Translations under genes and position numbers: made by a program
In this document: in pieces, positions 36,801 to 47,569 of the stretch
How the letters are laid out: each line of letters starts with the position of its first letter
Numbering within the stretch: the stretch's first letter is position 1
Notes under the pieces: model-generated
Database searches by the model: none
Told to the model about the DNA's origin: nothing
Seen by the model: only the letters and a program-made list of their open reading frames with translations
Assembly: GCA_013396915.1 (NCBI GenBank)
Contig: VWZL01004368.1
Location: 439,066-503,065 of the forward strand
Source of the DNA: Stercorarius parasiticus
Taxonomy: Eukaryota; Chordata; Aves; Charadriiformes; Stercorariidae
DNA length: 64,000 nucleotides
Direction: 5' to 3'

Positions 36801-39800
36801 TGTTTCCTCATTTTATGACTCACTCAGATAACACTGGGAACCTGCTGCCCAGTATTCTGCTTTAAATAGAGATTTCATAATTTTAGGGTAACAAACTAAG
36901 TGGCAGAGCCGTACAGAGAAATCTATTTATGAAATTTCCTTCTCTCTAAAGGTTGCTGATGACACAAATCTACAGGATTGTCTAACTAGTCAGACAAAGG
37001 ACCGCTAAATGTAAACTGAACTTGCTTATACCAGTGGATGAGGGCAAGTTAGTTTTCTGAAATACTTGCAATGATAAGTGCAGCATGTTTTGTTACATCA
37101 CTGGATTTGTTGTTTTCCAGTAGATTTGCTATACTGTTTTTCCTCCACTTAATATACAAAAAAAAAGTCTGGGAAGCATGATGTAAACTTCCAGAAGAAT
37201 TGTAGTTCACAAGATAAGGTGTGTAGTGTCTGTGCCTAAAACTAAATCAGTTAATTATAAATAAATGTAAACTGTTCAGTTTCGGGTAAAATATAGAGCA
37301 TTTTACTTGACCATTTTATCTTTTTCTTCTACAGCTTCGCTGTGTGGAAGACTTCCAGACTGTTCAAGTGATCAAACTTTTAAAATATGAAAAGAAGGTG
37401 GCTAAAATGTGTTTCTTAATGATCTCCACGTTCCTTATTTGTTGGATGCCCTATGCAGTGGTCTCCCTCCTGATAACATATGGCTACAGCAACCTTGTAA
37501 CTCCAACGGTAGCTATCATCCCATCTTTCTTTGCCAAGTCAAGCACTGCTTATAATCCAGTCATCTATATCTTCATGAGTAGAAAGGTAAGTACGTTAAA
37601 GATTTTCTAGTTAGCAGCCAATACCACAGTTGTGGAGTTTATATCTCATTTACTTTGATCTGTAAAGCTTGGATTTTCTTAAAAATTTGAACAGCTAGGA
37701 TAAATGGTAAAGATCTAGTAGAACTAAAATCCCTGATGGTGCTTAAAGTACTACCTTATCAGAAATTAAATTTTAAATGTCTGAACTCATACATGAGCAC
37801 TCACGTGAAAGGAAGGGGAAGGAGTGTCAAACTTTAAGTGTCTAGTTTTGACAGTTTATCCATGAAATGGACTCCAACCTTATCTGAATTACTCCCTTAC
37901 CACAACAGAACTCCTTCAGAAAATGTTCAGAATATCCGGTGTCTGTTTTTTAGGCAGAAAACCTTGCCTCTGACTTTTCTGTTATGGCAACACAAGGATT
38001 GAACAACTCAGCATGGTGTTTCAGATATTACAGCAGTAACATTTTTCAGAGCTTTACTGTATTCAAAGCCAGAATCTCTTGTGGATGACAGTGAAATGTT
38101 TTTTGGAGACAAATTATATACTATTAAGAAGACATACTTATCTATGAGAAACAAGCTTTTATTTTTGTCTGCTTTTGTAGTCTTCATTATGAAAAGTAGA
38201 CTGCTGATTTAATGGTGGTAAAAGTAGCTCATTTCAGTGCTTTGCAGAGCAAAGAGAGAATGGAAGAATTTGGAGTTATCAGTGGCATGTCAAATACATG
38301 GAAGCTAGAAAACTATACATCTTTCTGTAAATCATCAGTACTGTGAAGATAACCACTGAATGCAGTTAAGCAGTGTTGATGAATTTAGTTAGACATTAAA
38401 ATAGCTTAACTATAACCCAAAACGCTGACTGGAAGTGTAATATGCACTTTGTAAGCTTCTGAAACCAAGATTGTATAGAGTTAAAGATATCTGGAGTTTA
38501 ATAGAATCACTTAACAAAGGCTAAAAAAAATGAATGATTGGTAGAAGGATTTCCCTGGGCTTTTATTACCTTTTAGCTCATTATAGAGATGGAATTTTTT
38601 GTGATTTCCTACACTGGTTTGCAATTGCCAGGCAGTAGCCTGGGCCAGCCAGCGGTCTGTAGGGACAAGGCAGCCAAGTCAGTGGGTCCCATCAGCCAGG
38701 TGGGCAGCCAGGCAAAGGCTGCAGTGCAGCTCAGGCCAGGAGCGAGGGCAAGGGTGAGCTTAAATGATGTTCCTGGGTGAAGGCAACAGGCCCCCAATGT
38801 GGCATCTTGCAGGTCTTCCCGCACAGCTCATTTCACAGCAGGCCAATCCAAGGTTACACAGCTGTATGATATCGGAGCTGGCCTGGATATGGGGAGCTAA
38901 CAGCAATCATGTTCAAAAAGTGAAATCACTCTTTCAACAGAGTGATTTTTATTTTTTTAATACAGTGGCACTGACTCTGTACCTAGATGTCAGGCTGAGT
39001 AGTTTATCTCAAAAAGATTTTGTAGGTTCTAATACCTGGAAGCAAATCAAACTGGTACCAGGTACAATGCCAGTAAAGTCATAGCCAGGATAAGAATGAA
39101 TCACTTCTCACTCACCTCTAATTCCGGATTAAGACCAGAATGATAATATTTTTGCTTATCTTCTGGGTTATTTTGCCCTCAGAAGGAATCCTAAAACCAG
39201 TTCTCTATAATATCCTTCCTCTGTCTGGCCTGTTCTAACATATTTATGCCTTCTAACTTCCTTGCTACTCAGAGGTACCATGTTATCTCTGAAATCTTCA
39301 AGGCCTCCACATGACTACCTTCATGCACCAGATTATTTTTCTCTATCATCTTGTAACTTTAGGTTCCCTTCCCAACAAAACCCGTTGCCTCCCCTGTGTC
39401 AGAGTAGGGTTAGTTTCCTCTAACAAAACCTTGTTCCAAACTGACATGTCAGAGAGTTTCTTGCATAATAGCTGGAAAAACGAAGTCACTGGCCATGCAG
39501 GATAATACAGAATAATCCTTAACACAGCTACACAGAAGGCTATTGAGAAAGATGAAAGATGTCCTACTCCCTTTTCAGAGAAAAGGTGGGTTGGTTTTTT
39601 CCCACCCTGTTTGTTGTTCTGGGCTTGTTTATTTGTTTTAAGTCATCTTCATACATTCCAGGCATGTCTTGTTATGGGTTATTAAAAGAAGAGGAAGCTG
39701 CCCACTTGTTTCTTGTAAAACCAGAGAGTTTCCCCAAAGGATCATATGTGAGCTTTAGATGTGTGCAGACATGAAACTACTGAATGAGCACATCCTTTAA

Positions 39801-40822
39801 CCCCCATACCCGAGTGGTTTGTTTTGTGAAGAGGAGACCATAATTGGGGCCTTTAAAACAGCTGTACTACTGGAATTGTCATTTATATACTGATGTGAGT
39901 TTTCACTGAACATCTTGCATTATTTAGTCGCAAGGTAGAACAGACTTCCTGTATTGTAAGTGGCCTTTAGTTAGCTGGAAGACTTCTGTTCCTTCCATGT
40001 TCAGTGGAAACATTTTAGTTCTGTGTTACCAACCATTGAAATTTTGTTTTACATCTGTGACATTCAATGCTTTTGTTACAATTCCAGACCCTGGAGTTAC
40101 TTAAAAGGAAAAAAACGTTACTTTGTGTCCCCTTTCTCGCCTTGTTCCTTCCCTCTGCACCTTCCTGTAAAGTGTTTCTGAGAATATTCTTTCCTCCCCT
40201 GCTAGATCAAATGTGTGATTTTTTTTTTTTGAATATGGGACCAATACCTATAAAACTCTTTGGAGCGTAGTCGTCTTGTTCTTTGCAGATTGTCAATTGC
40301 AGATCTTGCTGCTCGTAAAATATTAAATTGCATTTCAGTGCCCTCTACTGGCTAGGTGATCCTCTTCAGCTCTGGCATAGAGAAAAAAACCACCCACTAA
40401 AAAGACACCACGTTTGTTAGAGCACTGAAACTAACTCAGAACAAGCTGGAGATATGCAGAAATCTGTGAAGTCATTTACTGTACTGTGTTCACTGAATCG
40501 TACATGACAGTGAACACTTAGGAATTTGTAATTTCATTCTATTTATTCTCTCTTGCAGTTTCGTCGATGCCTGTTGCAACTCCTGTGCTTTCGCCTAATG
40601 AGATTCCAGAGGACCATGAAGGAGACACCAGCAACAGGGAATGACAAACCAATACGACCAATAGTTATGTCTCAGAAAGCAGGGGACAGGCCAAAGAAGA
40701 AAGTGACTTTTAGCTCTTCCTCTATCATTTTTATTATCACCAGTGATGACACTCAGCAAATAGATGACAACAGTAAACACAGTGGGACAAAAGTAAATGT
40801 CATCCAAGTAAAGCCACTATAG
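21450..40822 (+). CDS. OPN3: OPN3, encephalopsin/panopsin (spliced, 4 exons, 395 aa)
   Basis: Complete non-visual opsin gene: join 21450-21801, 35905-36224, 37335-37586 and 40559-40822, all GT-AG, with phases 1, 0 and 0. The 395-residue product is a seven-transmembrane, retinal-binding G-protein-coupled receptor of the plasma membrane (human OPN3 is about 402 aa). Visible hallmarks are an N-glycosylation site at N5, TM3 cysteine C107 and loop-2 cysteine C181 (disulfide), ERY at 131-133 in the DRY position, E175 at the loop-2 counterion position, K292 in TM7 for the Schiff base, NPVIY at 298-302, and a family-specific tail with [18 protein letters not shown]. An in-frame TGA two codons before the ATG fixes the start. 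OPN3 is expressed in brain and many other tissues, and light-dependent Gi/o coupling is reported for relatives. The sequence looks fully functional. Confidence 0.97.
21830..21882. other. Assembly gap (53 N)
   Basis: A run of 53 undetermined bases inside the GC-rich CpG island, 28 bases past the OPN3 exon 1 donor. The flanks are extremely GC-rich (CGCCGCCGCC on the right), so this is most likely a sequencing drop-out. It does not touch coding sequence. Confidence 0.99.
27165..27694 (+). mobile_element. Solo LTR of an endogenous retrovirus with 5-bp target duplications
   Basis: The LTR itself is 27170-27689 (520 bp). It starts TGTCCTGGTTTTAACTAGG and ends TGGGGTTAAATCACAACA, so it has terminal TGT...ACA. 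It is flanked by perfect direct repeats TATCC (27165-27169 and 27690-27694). A TATATAA box is at 27384-27390, and the 3' half has the pyrimidine-rich GTCTTTATCTCAACCCACGA block of a widespread avian LTR family. A 5-bp duplication is usual for ERVL-like (class III) elements. No internal viral genes are present: recombination between two LTRs left one. It is inserted in sense orientation in OPN3 intron 1. Confidence 0.92.
27695..30277. other. OPN3 intron 1 between LTR and CR1
   Basis: AT-rich unique intronic sequence with a T-run near 29245. No exon, repeat family or RNA gene was recognised. Confidence 0.45.
30278..32225 (-). mobile_element. CR1 LINE, long 5'-truncated copy, antisense
   Basis: Longest CR1 in the window. 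The 3' tail octamers lie at 30278. Reading leftwards on the minus strand, ORF2 remnants appear in order: a reverse-transcriptase N-terminal part ([20 protein letters not shown]), the RT block with [20 protein letters not shown] at about 31430-31360, and a 199-codon C-terminal frame (30953-30354) ending GRMLDCLV. Frameshifts and stops separate these pieces, so the element is dead. It contains a 341-bp tandem duplication. The C-terminal part is nearly identical to the CR1 at 14637-15127. It lies antisense in OPN3 intron 1. Confidence 0.95.
31469..32150. repeat. 341-bp tandem duplication inside the CR1
   Basis: Positions 31469-31809 and 31810-32150 are two adjacent copies with a constant offset of 341. 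Both start GAGTTTTGTCGAGCACTA and end AGCTCCCGT, and I see only a single-base difference (CACGGTCAC against CATGGTCAC). The junction base at 31809 is an N. The perfect abutment on an undetermined base suggests an assembly join, though a real recent duplication is possible. Confidence 0.9.
32226..35904. other. OPN3 intron 1, 3' part
   Basis: AT-rich intronic sequence. It includes T-runs at about 32420-32450 and 35637-35660 and a C/A-rich, G-poor stretch at about 35490-35575. The final bases form the polypyrimidine tract and acceptor of exon 2. Confidence 0.45.
35905..36224 (+). CDS. OPN3: OPN3 exon 2: TM3 to loop 3
   Basis: 320 bases, residues 118-224, acceptor TTCTTACAG|GA and donor ATG|GTAAGT. 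It holds the rest of TM3 with the cytoplasmic ERY (131-133), TM4 (about 150-170), loop 2 with E175 and C181 and a second sequon NDT at 191-193, and TM5 (about 195-218). The stretch [18 protein letters not shown] is typical of OPN3. The exon ends at a codon boundary. Confidence 0.97.
36225..37334 (+). other. OPN3: OPN3 intron 2 (1.1 kb)
   Basis: Phase-0 GT-AG intron with acceptor CTTTTTCTTCTACAG. Unique AT-rich sequence; no repeat recognised. Confidence 0.9.
37335..37586 (+). CDS. OPN3: OPN3 exon 3: loop 3, TM6, TM7 with retinal lysine
   Basis: 252 bases, residues 225-308, phase 0 on both sides. It encodes cytoplasmic loop 3 ([20 protein letters not shown]), TM6 with the conserved CWMPY, and TM7 with the chromophore lysine K292 in FFAKSS followed by NPVIY at 298-302. 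Donor AGAAAG|GTAAGT. Both residues needed for retinal attachment and receptor activation are intact. Confidence 0.97.
37587..40558 (+). other. OPN3: OPN3 intron 3 (3.0 kb)
   Basis: Phase-0 GT-AG intron, acceptor TTCTCTCTTGCAG. It is mostly AT-rich, with one GC-rich patch at about 38625-38900 described as a finding. Confidence 0.9.
40559..40822 (+). CDS. OPN3: OPN3 exon 4: cytoplasmic tail and stop
   Basis: 264 bases including TAG, residues 309-395. It begins [18 protein letters not shown], helix 8 with candidate palmitoylated cysteines C312 and C318. It continues with the conserved [19 protein letters not shown] block and a serine-rich segment, then ends VNVIQVKPL. The tail is characteristic of OPN3 and rules out other opsin groups. 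Confidence 0.97.
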   Translation, partial: FRRCLLQLLCFRLMRFQRTMKETPATGNDKPIRPIVMSQKAGDRPKKKVTFSSSSIIFIITSDDTQQIDDNSKHSGTKVNVIQVKPL

Positions 40823-41096
40823 GGATGAGCTAAAGAGATGTGAGAATGAGATGGACTTCAGCCAGTAGACTGTTTAGGTTGGAGACCGGTTTCCGTGGTA
40901 GTGTCCATGGGCTGCCAAAAGACACAGCATACTTAAGCTGTGAATTACCGAAGGGATTCTGCATCTGAAGCATTTCAGGCAGTTCAGTTTTGGCCACAGT
41001 ACTGAAATCTCTGCATCTGTGCCAAAATTGCTGATGGATGTCTTTACTCTAAATTTTCTTAAAGCATATTGTAGGATTGCCATTCAGGAGAACTTG

Positions 41097-41792
41097 GTCA
41101 GCCTGGAGGAATGCGCTGACAGAAATGTTACAAAGTTCAGCAAGGGTAAGTGCAAAGTCCTGCACTTGGGAAGGAAGAACGATGCTCCAGCACAGCAGGC
41201 CAGGCCCTAGCTGCCTGGGATGCAGCTCTGTGGAAAAGGATGTGGAGTCCTGTTGCTCAATGAGCGGGGCGTGAGCCTGCAGCGTGCCCTGGCAGGAAGG
41301 AAGGGCACCAGCATGCCAGGCTGTACTGATAGGGTTGGGGCCAGTAGTCTGAAGTGATTATGCCCTCAACTCACCCCTCCATTAGACCACATCTAGATAC
41401 TGCATCCAGTTTTGGGACCCCAATACAAGAAAGACACCTGTAAACTGGGGTGAGTTCAGTGGAGTTCCCCAAGATTGTCAGGGGCTGTTGTACTTGGCCT
41501 GTGAGCAGATGCTGGGGGGGCTGCACTTGACCAGTGTGAAGATGAAACATCTTCAGGGGGCCCTCACAGCAGCCTTCCAATAGAGATGTGGAGTTTTTCA
41601 ACCGGATGGAGCCAGGCTCTTCAGGGCATTTATAGTAGAAGGATCACAGACAATGAACATGAACTGGAATAAGAGAGGCTTGTATGGGATATAAGGAAAA
41701 GCTTTTACATCCTGAGGACAGCCAAGCAGTGGAACAAGTCAGACTGAAGATTTCCTGAGGTTCCTTCCAGCTTCAGTTATCCTGTGATCCCT
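41097..41792 (+). mobile_element. CR1 LINE, old 3' fragment in OPN3 3' UTR
   Basis: Sense CR1 copy, much more diverged than the others. It starts with CAGCCTGGAGGAATGCGCTGAC and the marker TGCAAAGTCCTGCACTTGGG. It continues through the degraded end of ORF2 with apparent internal deletions and ends with TTCCTTCCAGCTTC and a decayed tail near 41792. No reading frame survives. Confidence 0.85.
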
Positions 41793-42774
41793 GAACTGCC
41801 AGCATTCCCAGTGCACGGAGTAATCGGGGAAGAAGGAGGAATGTTTGAAGTTGGCTGCAGTTTAGTTGGTCTGAATTGGTGCTTTGTGGGGTGGCGAGTG
41901 GGAAAAGCAATGTCTACAATAACTGGGGTTATGGTGAAACGAGAAGACCCGGAAAGCTGTCCCTGTGTACCCAGCAAGCCATTCTCTTGAGCTACCTTGT
42001 AGGACCCCTGAGCTACACAGTGGAGAAAATAATGCAAATCAAAGCACCAATGACAAAAGGTCAGTGAAAAGGGAGAACTGGAATTTCTTTTTTTGTTACA
42101 ATATGTGAATTATGAATCTTTATCTTGCGTTCATTTATTCTGTACATGGACCAGAAGCGTCATCCTATATTAACCCTGAACCTGCTCTGGCACTCTGCTG
42201 AAAGTAACGGTTAGAGAAGAGCAGGGTAACTTTTGCCTAAGTTGCAATGTGAGTAATGATTGTCTTACTTGGAGCTCAGTGAACAGCACAGATAGAGATT
42301 TTTTTTTTTTTTCCCCGCCCCTCACCTTTTGTTGCTGGTACAAAATGGCAACAGGATTCTGCCCCAGACCCAGCTTTCTGTCAGCATTAGGTGAGTAAGT
42401 TAGAGAAATGATTTTGAATTATGGCAGCTGGTTCTCTACCACATCATTGGACCAGTGTAGTTTCTCTGCCTCAGTCTGCTAAACGGCCAGCATGGAACTG
42501 CAACATGCAGCTTTTCCATCTCTGTGAAAGCTGCGAGGAAAGCTTTGTCTGGGGACAAATCTTCTGAGAGGTATAAAGGGAATATGCTGAGTAACTGTTG
42601 GCCCTATAGCCATTGGTCTTTGTGCTTGTGCCAGTGCTTTCGAAGAGGCAAATTCCTTTTATTGCACCCTTCTAGAGCTTTAGCACTAGTAAACTGGCTC
42701 TGTGTCATGTTTAGAAGTGCATCCAGAATCCACTGTTTTCTAGATTAGATTGTATAATCTGAGAGGAAACGGAC

Positions 42775-42780
42775 AATAAA
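42775..42780 (+). terminator. OPN3: Candidate OPN3 polyadenylation signal 1
   Basis: Canonical AATAAA about 1.95 kb after the stop codon, followed by the T-rich and GT-containing sequence CTTGTCTTTGTTTC, as expected for a cleavage-site downstream element. Confidence 0.5.
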
Positions 42781-43290
42781 TACTTGTCTTTGTTTCTTTC
42801 ATATTTGTTATTTTTGTTTTGCTACCAATGCATAGATAAGTTGTCTTACAATGTCAAAGATCTGTCCTTACTAAAGAATGTTCATTGCAATGTCAAGAAC
42901 TATGTTTTCAGCCAGTGATCACTACATCTATGCAGACTTATATTTACAAAGGGAGAAAGATGTACATTAGTGCTCCATGTAATGATTCCATCCTTTTAAC
43001 AAAGTGTTTGGCATTTTTGTATTTTCTGTGTATTGAGCCTTCAATGACTGATTAAAAGTACCTTATGTATATTAATGTGTTCTTGGTGAAATAATTTTTT
43101 CCCCTCTGAGAGGGAGATGGTTTGGTGTTGTCACTTGTTGGATACAGCTTGAAGGGTAGCATTAGGCCCTGAGAAGACAATAGCGTTTTAGGATTCTAGG
43201 TTACCTTTGTAAAGAACAAGTATAAGGTCTGTAAAGAGAAACTATCCAGATGTTATTCAGATTTATGACGGTAAAATTTGAGTAATTAAC

Positions 43291-43296
43291 AATAAA
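43291..43296 (+). terminator. OPN3: Candidate OPN3 polyadenylation signal 2
   Basis: Second AATAAA, about 2.47 kb after the stop codon, followed by a T-rich run (GATTTTTTAATAATTG). It may be an alternative 3' end. Confidence 0.35.
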
Positions 43297-43300
43297 GGTA

Positions 43301-46300
43301 TATGATTTTTTAATAATTGATGTGCAATATACGTAGCACAGTAACAATTAGGTAACAATATATGAAAACTAAACACTAAAAATTATTGTAAGTTTGTGAT
43401 CTTGGCTACTTCATGGAAGTTGGTGGCCTAAAATGATAAATTTTATGAACTGTTTGAGGTAACTTGTTCTTATAGCCTGTAAAGTGTCACTAGCTTTGTA
43501 AGTGTGTCCGTGTGAAGTTAACATGCTGCAGTCCTATTTGCTCAGCTTTTAAGCTTAACTATTTTCTGTGAGTAGCTGCAGCACTGATGCAAAATTCATA
43601 CCCTGCTGCAGAATTTAAGTATTGTAATAGTCAGTCGCTGAGTATCACTGTGTTATTTACAGATTTGTTATATTTTTTCCTAAATTTCAAATCTGTCTTT
43701 GGTCTATTCTGAGGATGTCACAACTGGCTAGTTTATTACAGGGGAGATGCAGAGACTTATGCAGGACCTTTCTCTCCCATTACAGGGAATGGAAGAGGAA
43801 GATGGTTAGCATTAACATTTGGACCATTAGCTGTTCCTAAAGTAATAGAAATGCAGACTAACAAAGAGAGAAAGTGTGAAGGGCAAGAGGTTAAGAAGAG
43901 ATGAGAAGAGTACATTATTTATGAAGATTTTAAATAAGCTAGTTGGTAAGAACTTTCATGATCCTGTCATGCAAAGGGAAGTAGCAGGTGTGGTGAGTAC
44001 CGTGATAGCGGCAGAGCCAATTCGTTTCTCTTAATGATGTTTCATTGATTTCATGCGTTACTGGAAAAATACAGGCAACAATTTAGTTAGAATGCCATTT
44101 GTAACCTGCAAATGCAGGAGCGTCAGTCAGATTGCCTCCCAGCAGCTGGTGCGTCAGGACTCTGTTGGGAGGCATTTCTTTATCTCCTACATGCTGGGGA
44201 AAGGATCCCCTCTCGCCCTGTGTTTTGAGGCAGTCATGAATCCTGAAGCTGTGTCTACTGACCTCCCAGTGCAGAAGCTTCTGCTGCTGCCCTGGATCCC
44301 ATAGAGTTGAGAAACTGTGGGCTGCGTGGTGCGTATCTGCTCCACAGCCTTGTGACCTTCCTCCTTTTTCAGCCCCCAGAAGCAGCTAGATATATGCTGA
44401 ATGTATCTGACTTCATGCAGAAGAGTCGGGTCTTATACTATTAAGACCTTATTTTTTATCATAATGATTGCATCAGTCAGGAGATCAGTATTCACAAGCA
44501 TTACCCTTTGCTCCTGTCCTTTGCGTAACAGCGGTATCCTGCTGCTGTTTCCTGCAGAATACTGCAACAGCTAAGTGAAATGGATATTCAAATGCTATAT
44601 TGTGCTAAACCATCCAGAAAGAACAGCCTTTAAGAAAACGTTTATCCTTGGCTTATATAAACAAACTTCAGCTCAAGAATAGAATTTAACTGGGTAATAT
44701 TACGAGGTAAGAGATGAGAAAATGGTGGAAGATTTCACAAACTTGTATTTGACCCACATATAAACATCTCAGTTTGAAAATACCTGTTCTCAGGTATTTC
44801 TTTTGTCAGTCTATTTCACTACAGAACCCTTATTTTTGTCTCTCATAAAGGAAGAGAGGAGGAGGGGGGTGAGGCTGGAACAGTGCCAGGTGGTAGGGAT
44901 GCTGGTTCCTGCTGCTATTAAAGGTTGGCAGTAGGTGCCCCTTTTGAGTTGGACTGGTACTTTGCATGTGCCCCAGTCCCTCCCTTGGTGGCAGGAAAAG
45001 CAGGAGGGAGAAGTGCACAGCTGATGTCCCTGCCTTCTGCCACAGCCAAGCGCTGCAGCCTTTTAGTCACACTTGTCTGACACCCAAGGCTGCTTTGCTT
45101 GCTGCTTTGCCCTGGCTCTGCATTTCATTTATCCAGCTCAAGCTGAACATTATGAATGCCTTTCTCTCTTTCTCTCTTTCTCTCTCTCCTTACCAGATTA
45201 GTATTGAAGAGTTACTTGTAACGAATTAAAGCTGAAGAGGAAATTAAATTGATTTTCAGTACAAATTAGAGTGCAGGTTATTAGCGAGAGACTTGGCATC
45301 AAACGCTGACTGGACCTGGCTCTTCTGTCTCTCGGTTCGTTGTGTTTTCAACAGTGTTTGTGCTCCCTCTTGTGGCTTGCTCAGGCTGGCGCCTGCTGAT
45401 AGAAGAATGAGCCTGGCTTCCTAAAAACCTGTCTGTATTACACTTTCCTCTGCATATGGGAAGATTAACTGTTTCATGGCTATTATATATAGTTTATATT
45501 ACATATACTTCTGTCTTTGAAAAAATACGGGAAATAGATATCTGTAAATAATAGGAAATATGGCCTGTCACAGTCATAATTTGAGGAGTTTATGTCTTTG
45601 CACGCTGTGGAGAATGAAGCCAGGTAGGAGGCTGGTTATATAGATTGTGTAGGCATGGTGCTGGAGCAGCATATTAAAGTGCTTCTAAATCTGTTTTTTG
45701 CCTTGCTGAAATTTTCTCCAAGTGAAGATAAAATTCCATCTGGAGCAGCCTGAGGTCTGCTCTGGTGGGAATAAAGTGTTTGCATGCCGATTAGCCATGG
45801 TAGTTTTCACCAGTCTGTATTGGATAGATGATTGAGACTGAAGTCAGGATATAATGTAGAATTATTAAACCTCACTTAATAGGCCTGCTGCCACCTTCTT
45901 TATTTATATTAACTGAATTTCTATTACACTAGGGAGCTTCTAGGTGTAGCTAAAATGGGATTTTGTTTCTGTGATGCGTGGATCTGAGACCAAAAATGAG
46001 AAAATACTCATCATCCTCATGTATCCCGTTGTCTTCATGGTTTATCTAATTGACTTGCATCAATACACCCTCAATACACTGTGCCTTTCATTTGGTTTGC
46101 TGTGCTGGTGTGAGGTGTGTATTGAGTACATGGGATGGGCCATGGCTGATATCTTGAACAGTTTTTGTGCAAGTACCATCTGCAATTTCTTTTTTCTAAG
46201 GCATGCTGAAGCCTTCAGAAAGAGGCACTTCCACAATCAGGCAATATTTTCTTTCCTTATGCCAAATATGCATTTATTTTAGCACCCTTTCAGTAACATG

Positions 46301-46638
46301 TTTGCCAGTTGGGTCTGAGGAGAGCTTAAAGTGTGCTTGATGGGCTGTTGAACATGAATTCTAATTATCCTTCCTGAGGTAAAATACAGAAGAGATTTTT
46401 GTCCACTTGTGAACCCTCTTTCAGCACTGAACTCAAAAGATCTTTTGGGTAGATAGTGTTAGTACAGCATCTACATACGTCACACTATACCAGTCTACAC
46501 CTCCATTTCACATGATGGCTTCTATTAATCGTGATTCGCAGCTTTGTAGAGATAGTTGTAAAATAAGTGTTTCCTTTGAACCCATCAGAAAACAATGAAA
46601 CTTTACAAATCACAGAACTATGTATGGTTTTCAGTTTT
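43301..46638. other. Intergenic downstream of OPN3
   Basis: AT-rich sequence with a CT-rich microsatellite at 45159-45189. The + strand open frame at 45971-46282 shows no domain and no splice support. A minus-strand AATAAA lies near 46273. Confidence 0.4.
45159..45189 (+). repeat. CT-rich simple repeat
   Basis: About 31 bases of TTTCTCTC-type units between unique flanks. Confidence 0.85.
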
Positions 46639-46656
46639 TCAGTTGTCTGAAAGCTT
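46639..46656 (-). other. Possible terminal exon piece of an unassigned minus-strand gene
   Basis: A very strong minus-strand acceptor (long pyrimidine tract ending CTCTCCCTTCATTTAG) is followed by AAG CTT TCA GAC AAC TGA. That frame is phase-compatible with the exon-like segment at 47310-47413 and would end its protein KLSDN. In the next frame it stays open for about 56 codons, so the reading frame is not settled. No family is recognised. Confidence 0.2.
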
Positions 46657-47309
46657 CTAAATGAAGGGAGAGTAGGATGGGGGGCGGGTGGAAGAGGTAT
46701 AGGAAGACATTCTTTTTAAAAATACTAGAACAATGCCTGATGTTTCTTCTAGAGTGAGGAGATGATGGTAGCCATATGACTAATAGATACTTAGGGTGTT
46801 TAAGAGTATATAACAGCAACTAGAGATGCTCAGTAAATAAATAGTTCAAGTACTGTAGCTATTTATGGCTACACAAATTATCTAACTCATGAATATTAGA
46901 TGTATTTAAATTTTTAAGTAAAAGCTTGGATATAGCTGTCTCTCTCCTGCCCTGAAGCTACTTCTATTAAAGTTAATAGCATGTCTGGTTTCCTGAGAAT
47001 TGCAATGAAATGTACTGACAGTGGGGAGTATTTGCTTCAATAACTGCATTGAAATAGCTTATGGGTACCTATTGCTGCAATAATGTTTGATAGACTAATA
47101 ATCATATTTACTTTGAGTTTTCTCTAACTATATTTTATACATCCAGATCAGGGTATTGTTGTAAAAGACACTCAGCTTTTAAAAGAAATTTGGGAGATAA
47201 TACAATGCCAATTTCCAAGGTGAAATGAGAAATTAGTGATTAGAAATGGACATGTCGCTCCCTGCAGCGGACAGAACATTTCCCAGGAACAGTACATCCC
47301 AAGCCTTAC
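46657..47309. other. Spacer between two minus-strand exon-like segments
   Basis: AT-rich sequence. The left end carries a C-rich polypyrimidine tract on the minus strand (opposite GGATGGGGGGCGGGTGG). Nothing else was recognised. Confidence 0.35.
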
Positions 47310-47413
47310 CTTTTGAACATCATCGCCTAATAACTGGTCCTTGAAACAATACAGAGGCATATAAATGATCATGTCTTTCTCGGAAAGATAATGAACAACA
47401 ACAGGAATTATGT
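47310..47413 (-). other. Putative internal exon, minus strand, unassigned
   Basis: 104 nt bounded by an acceptor (TATATTTAACATTTTAG) and a near-consensus donor (CAAAAG|GTAAGG). Only one frame is open: two bases of a split codon and 34 codons, including VVVHYLSEKDM and MPLYCFKDQLLGDDVQK, ending at a codon boundary. It resembles a real coding exon more than the surrounding noise. It lies in the convergent orientation expected for KMO, but I see no similarity to KMO or any other family I can name. It could be chance or part of an old pseudogene. Confidence 0.3.
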
Positions 47414-47569
47414 CTAAAATGTTAAATATAGGAATATTTGGTAACCATGGCTTCCTTTCTTTATCTAGGCATTTATTCTTCCTTGAAATTGAATTTTTAG
47501 ACTAACAAAGCATTGTTTTTTCCAAATGGATGCTCTTCCATATTACTATTTTTTCTGTTTTTCATCCAG

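Larger units (their letters stand above)
40823..43300 (+). other. OPN3: OPN3 3' UTR (probable)
   Basis: Sequence after the OPN3 stop with no other gene. Canonical AATAAA signals occur at 42775-42780 and 43291-43296, so the UTR is probably 2.0 to 2.5 kb long. It contains the CR1 fragment at about 41097-41792 and a T-run at about 42299-42312. The exact cleavage site is not determined. Confidence 0.55.

Noticed and set aside
45191..45230. Minus-strand 38-nt segment between strong splice signals
   Set aside because: All three frames contain stops, and the donor side falls against a CT microsatellite.
45971..46282. 103-codon plus-strand frame with hydrophobic stretches
   Set aside because: It has no start context, promoter or homology. 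The hydrophobicity follows from T-rich sequence.
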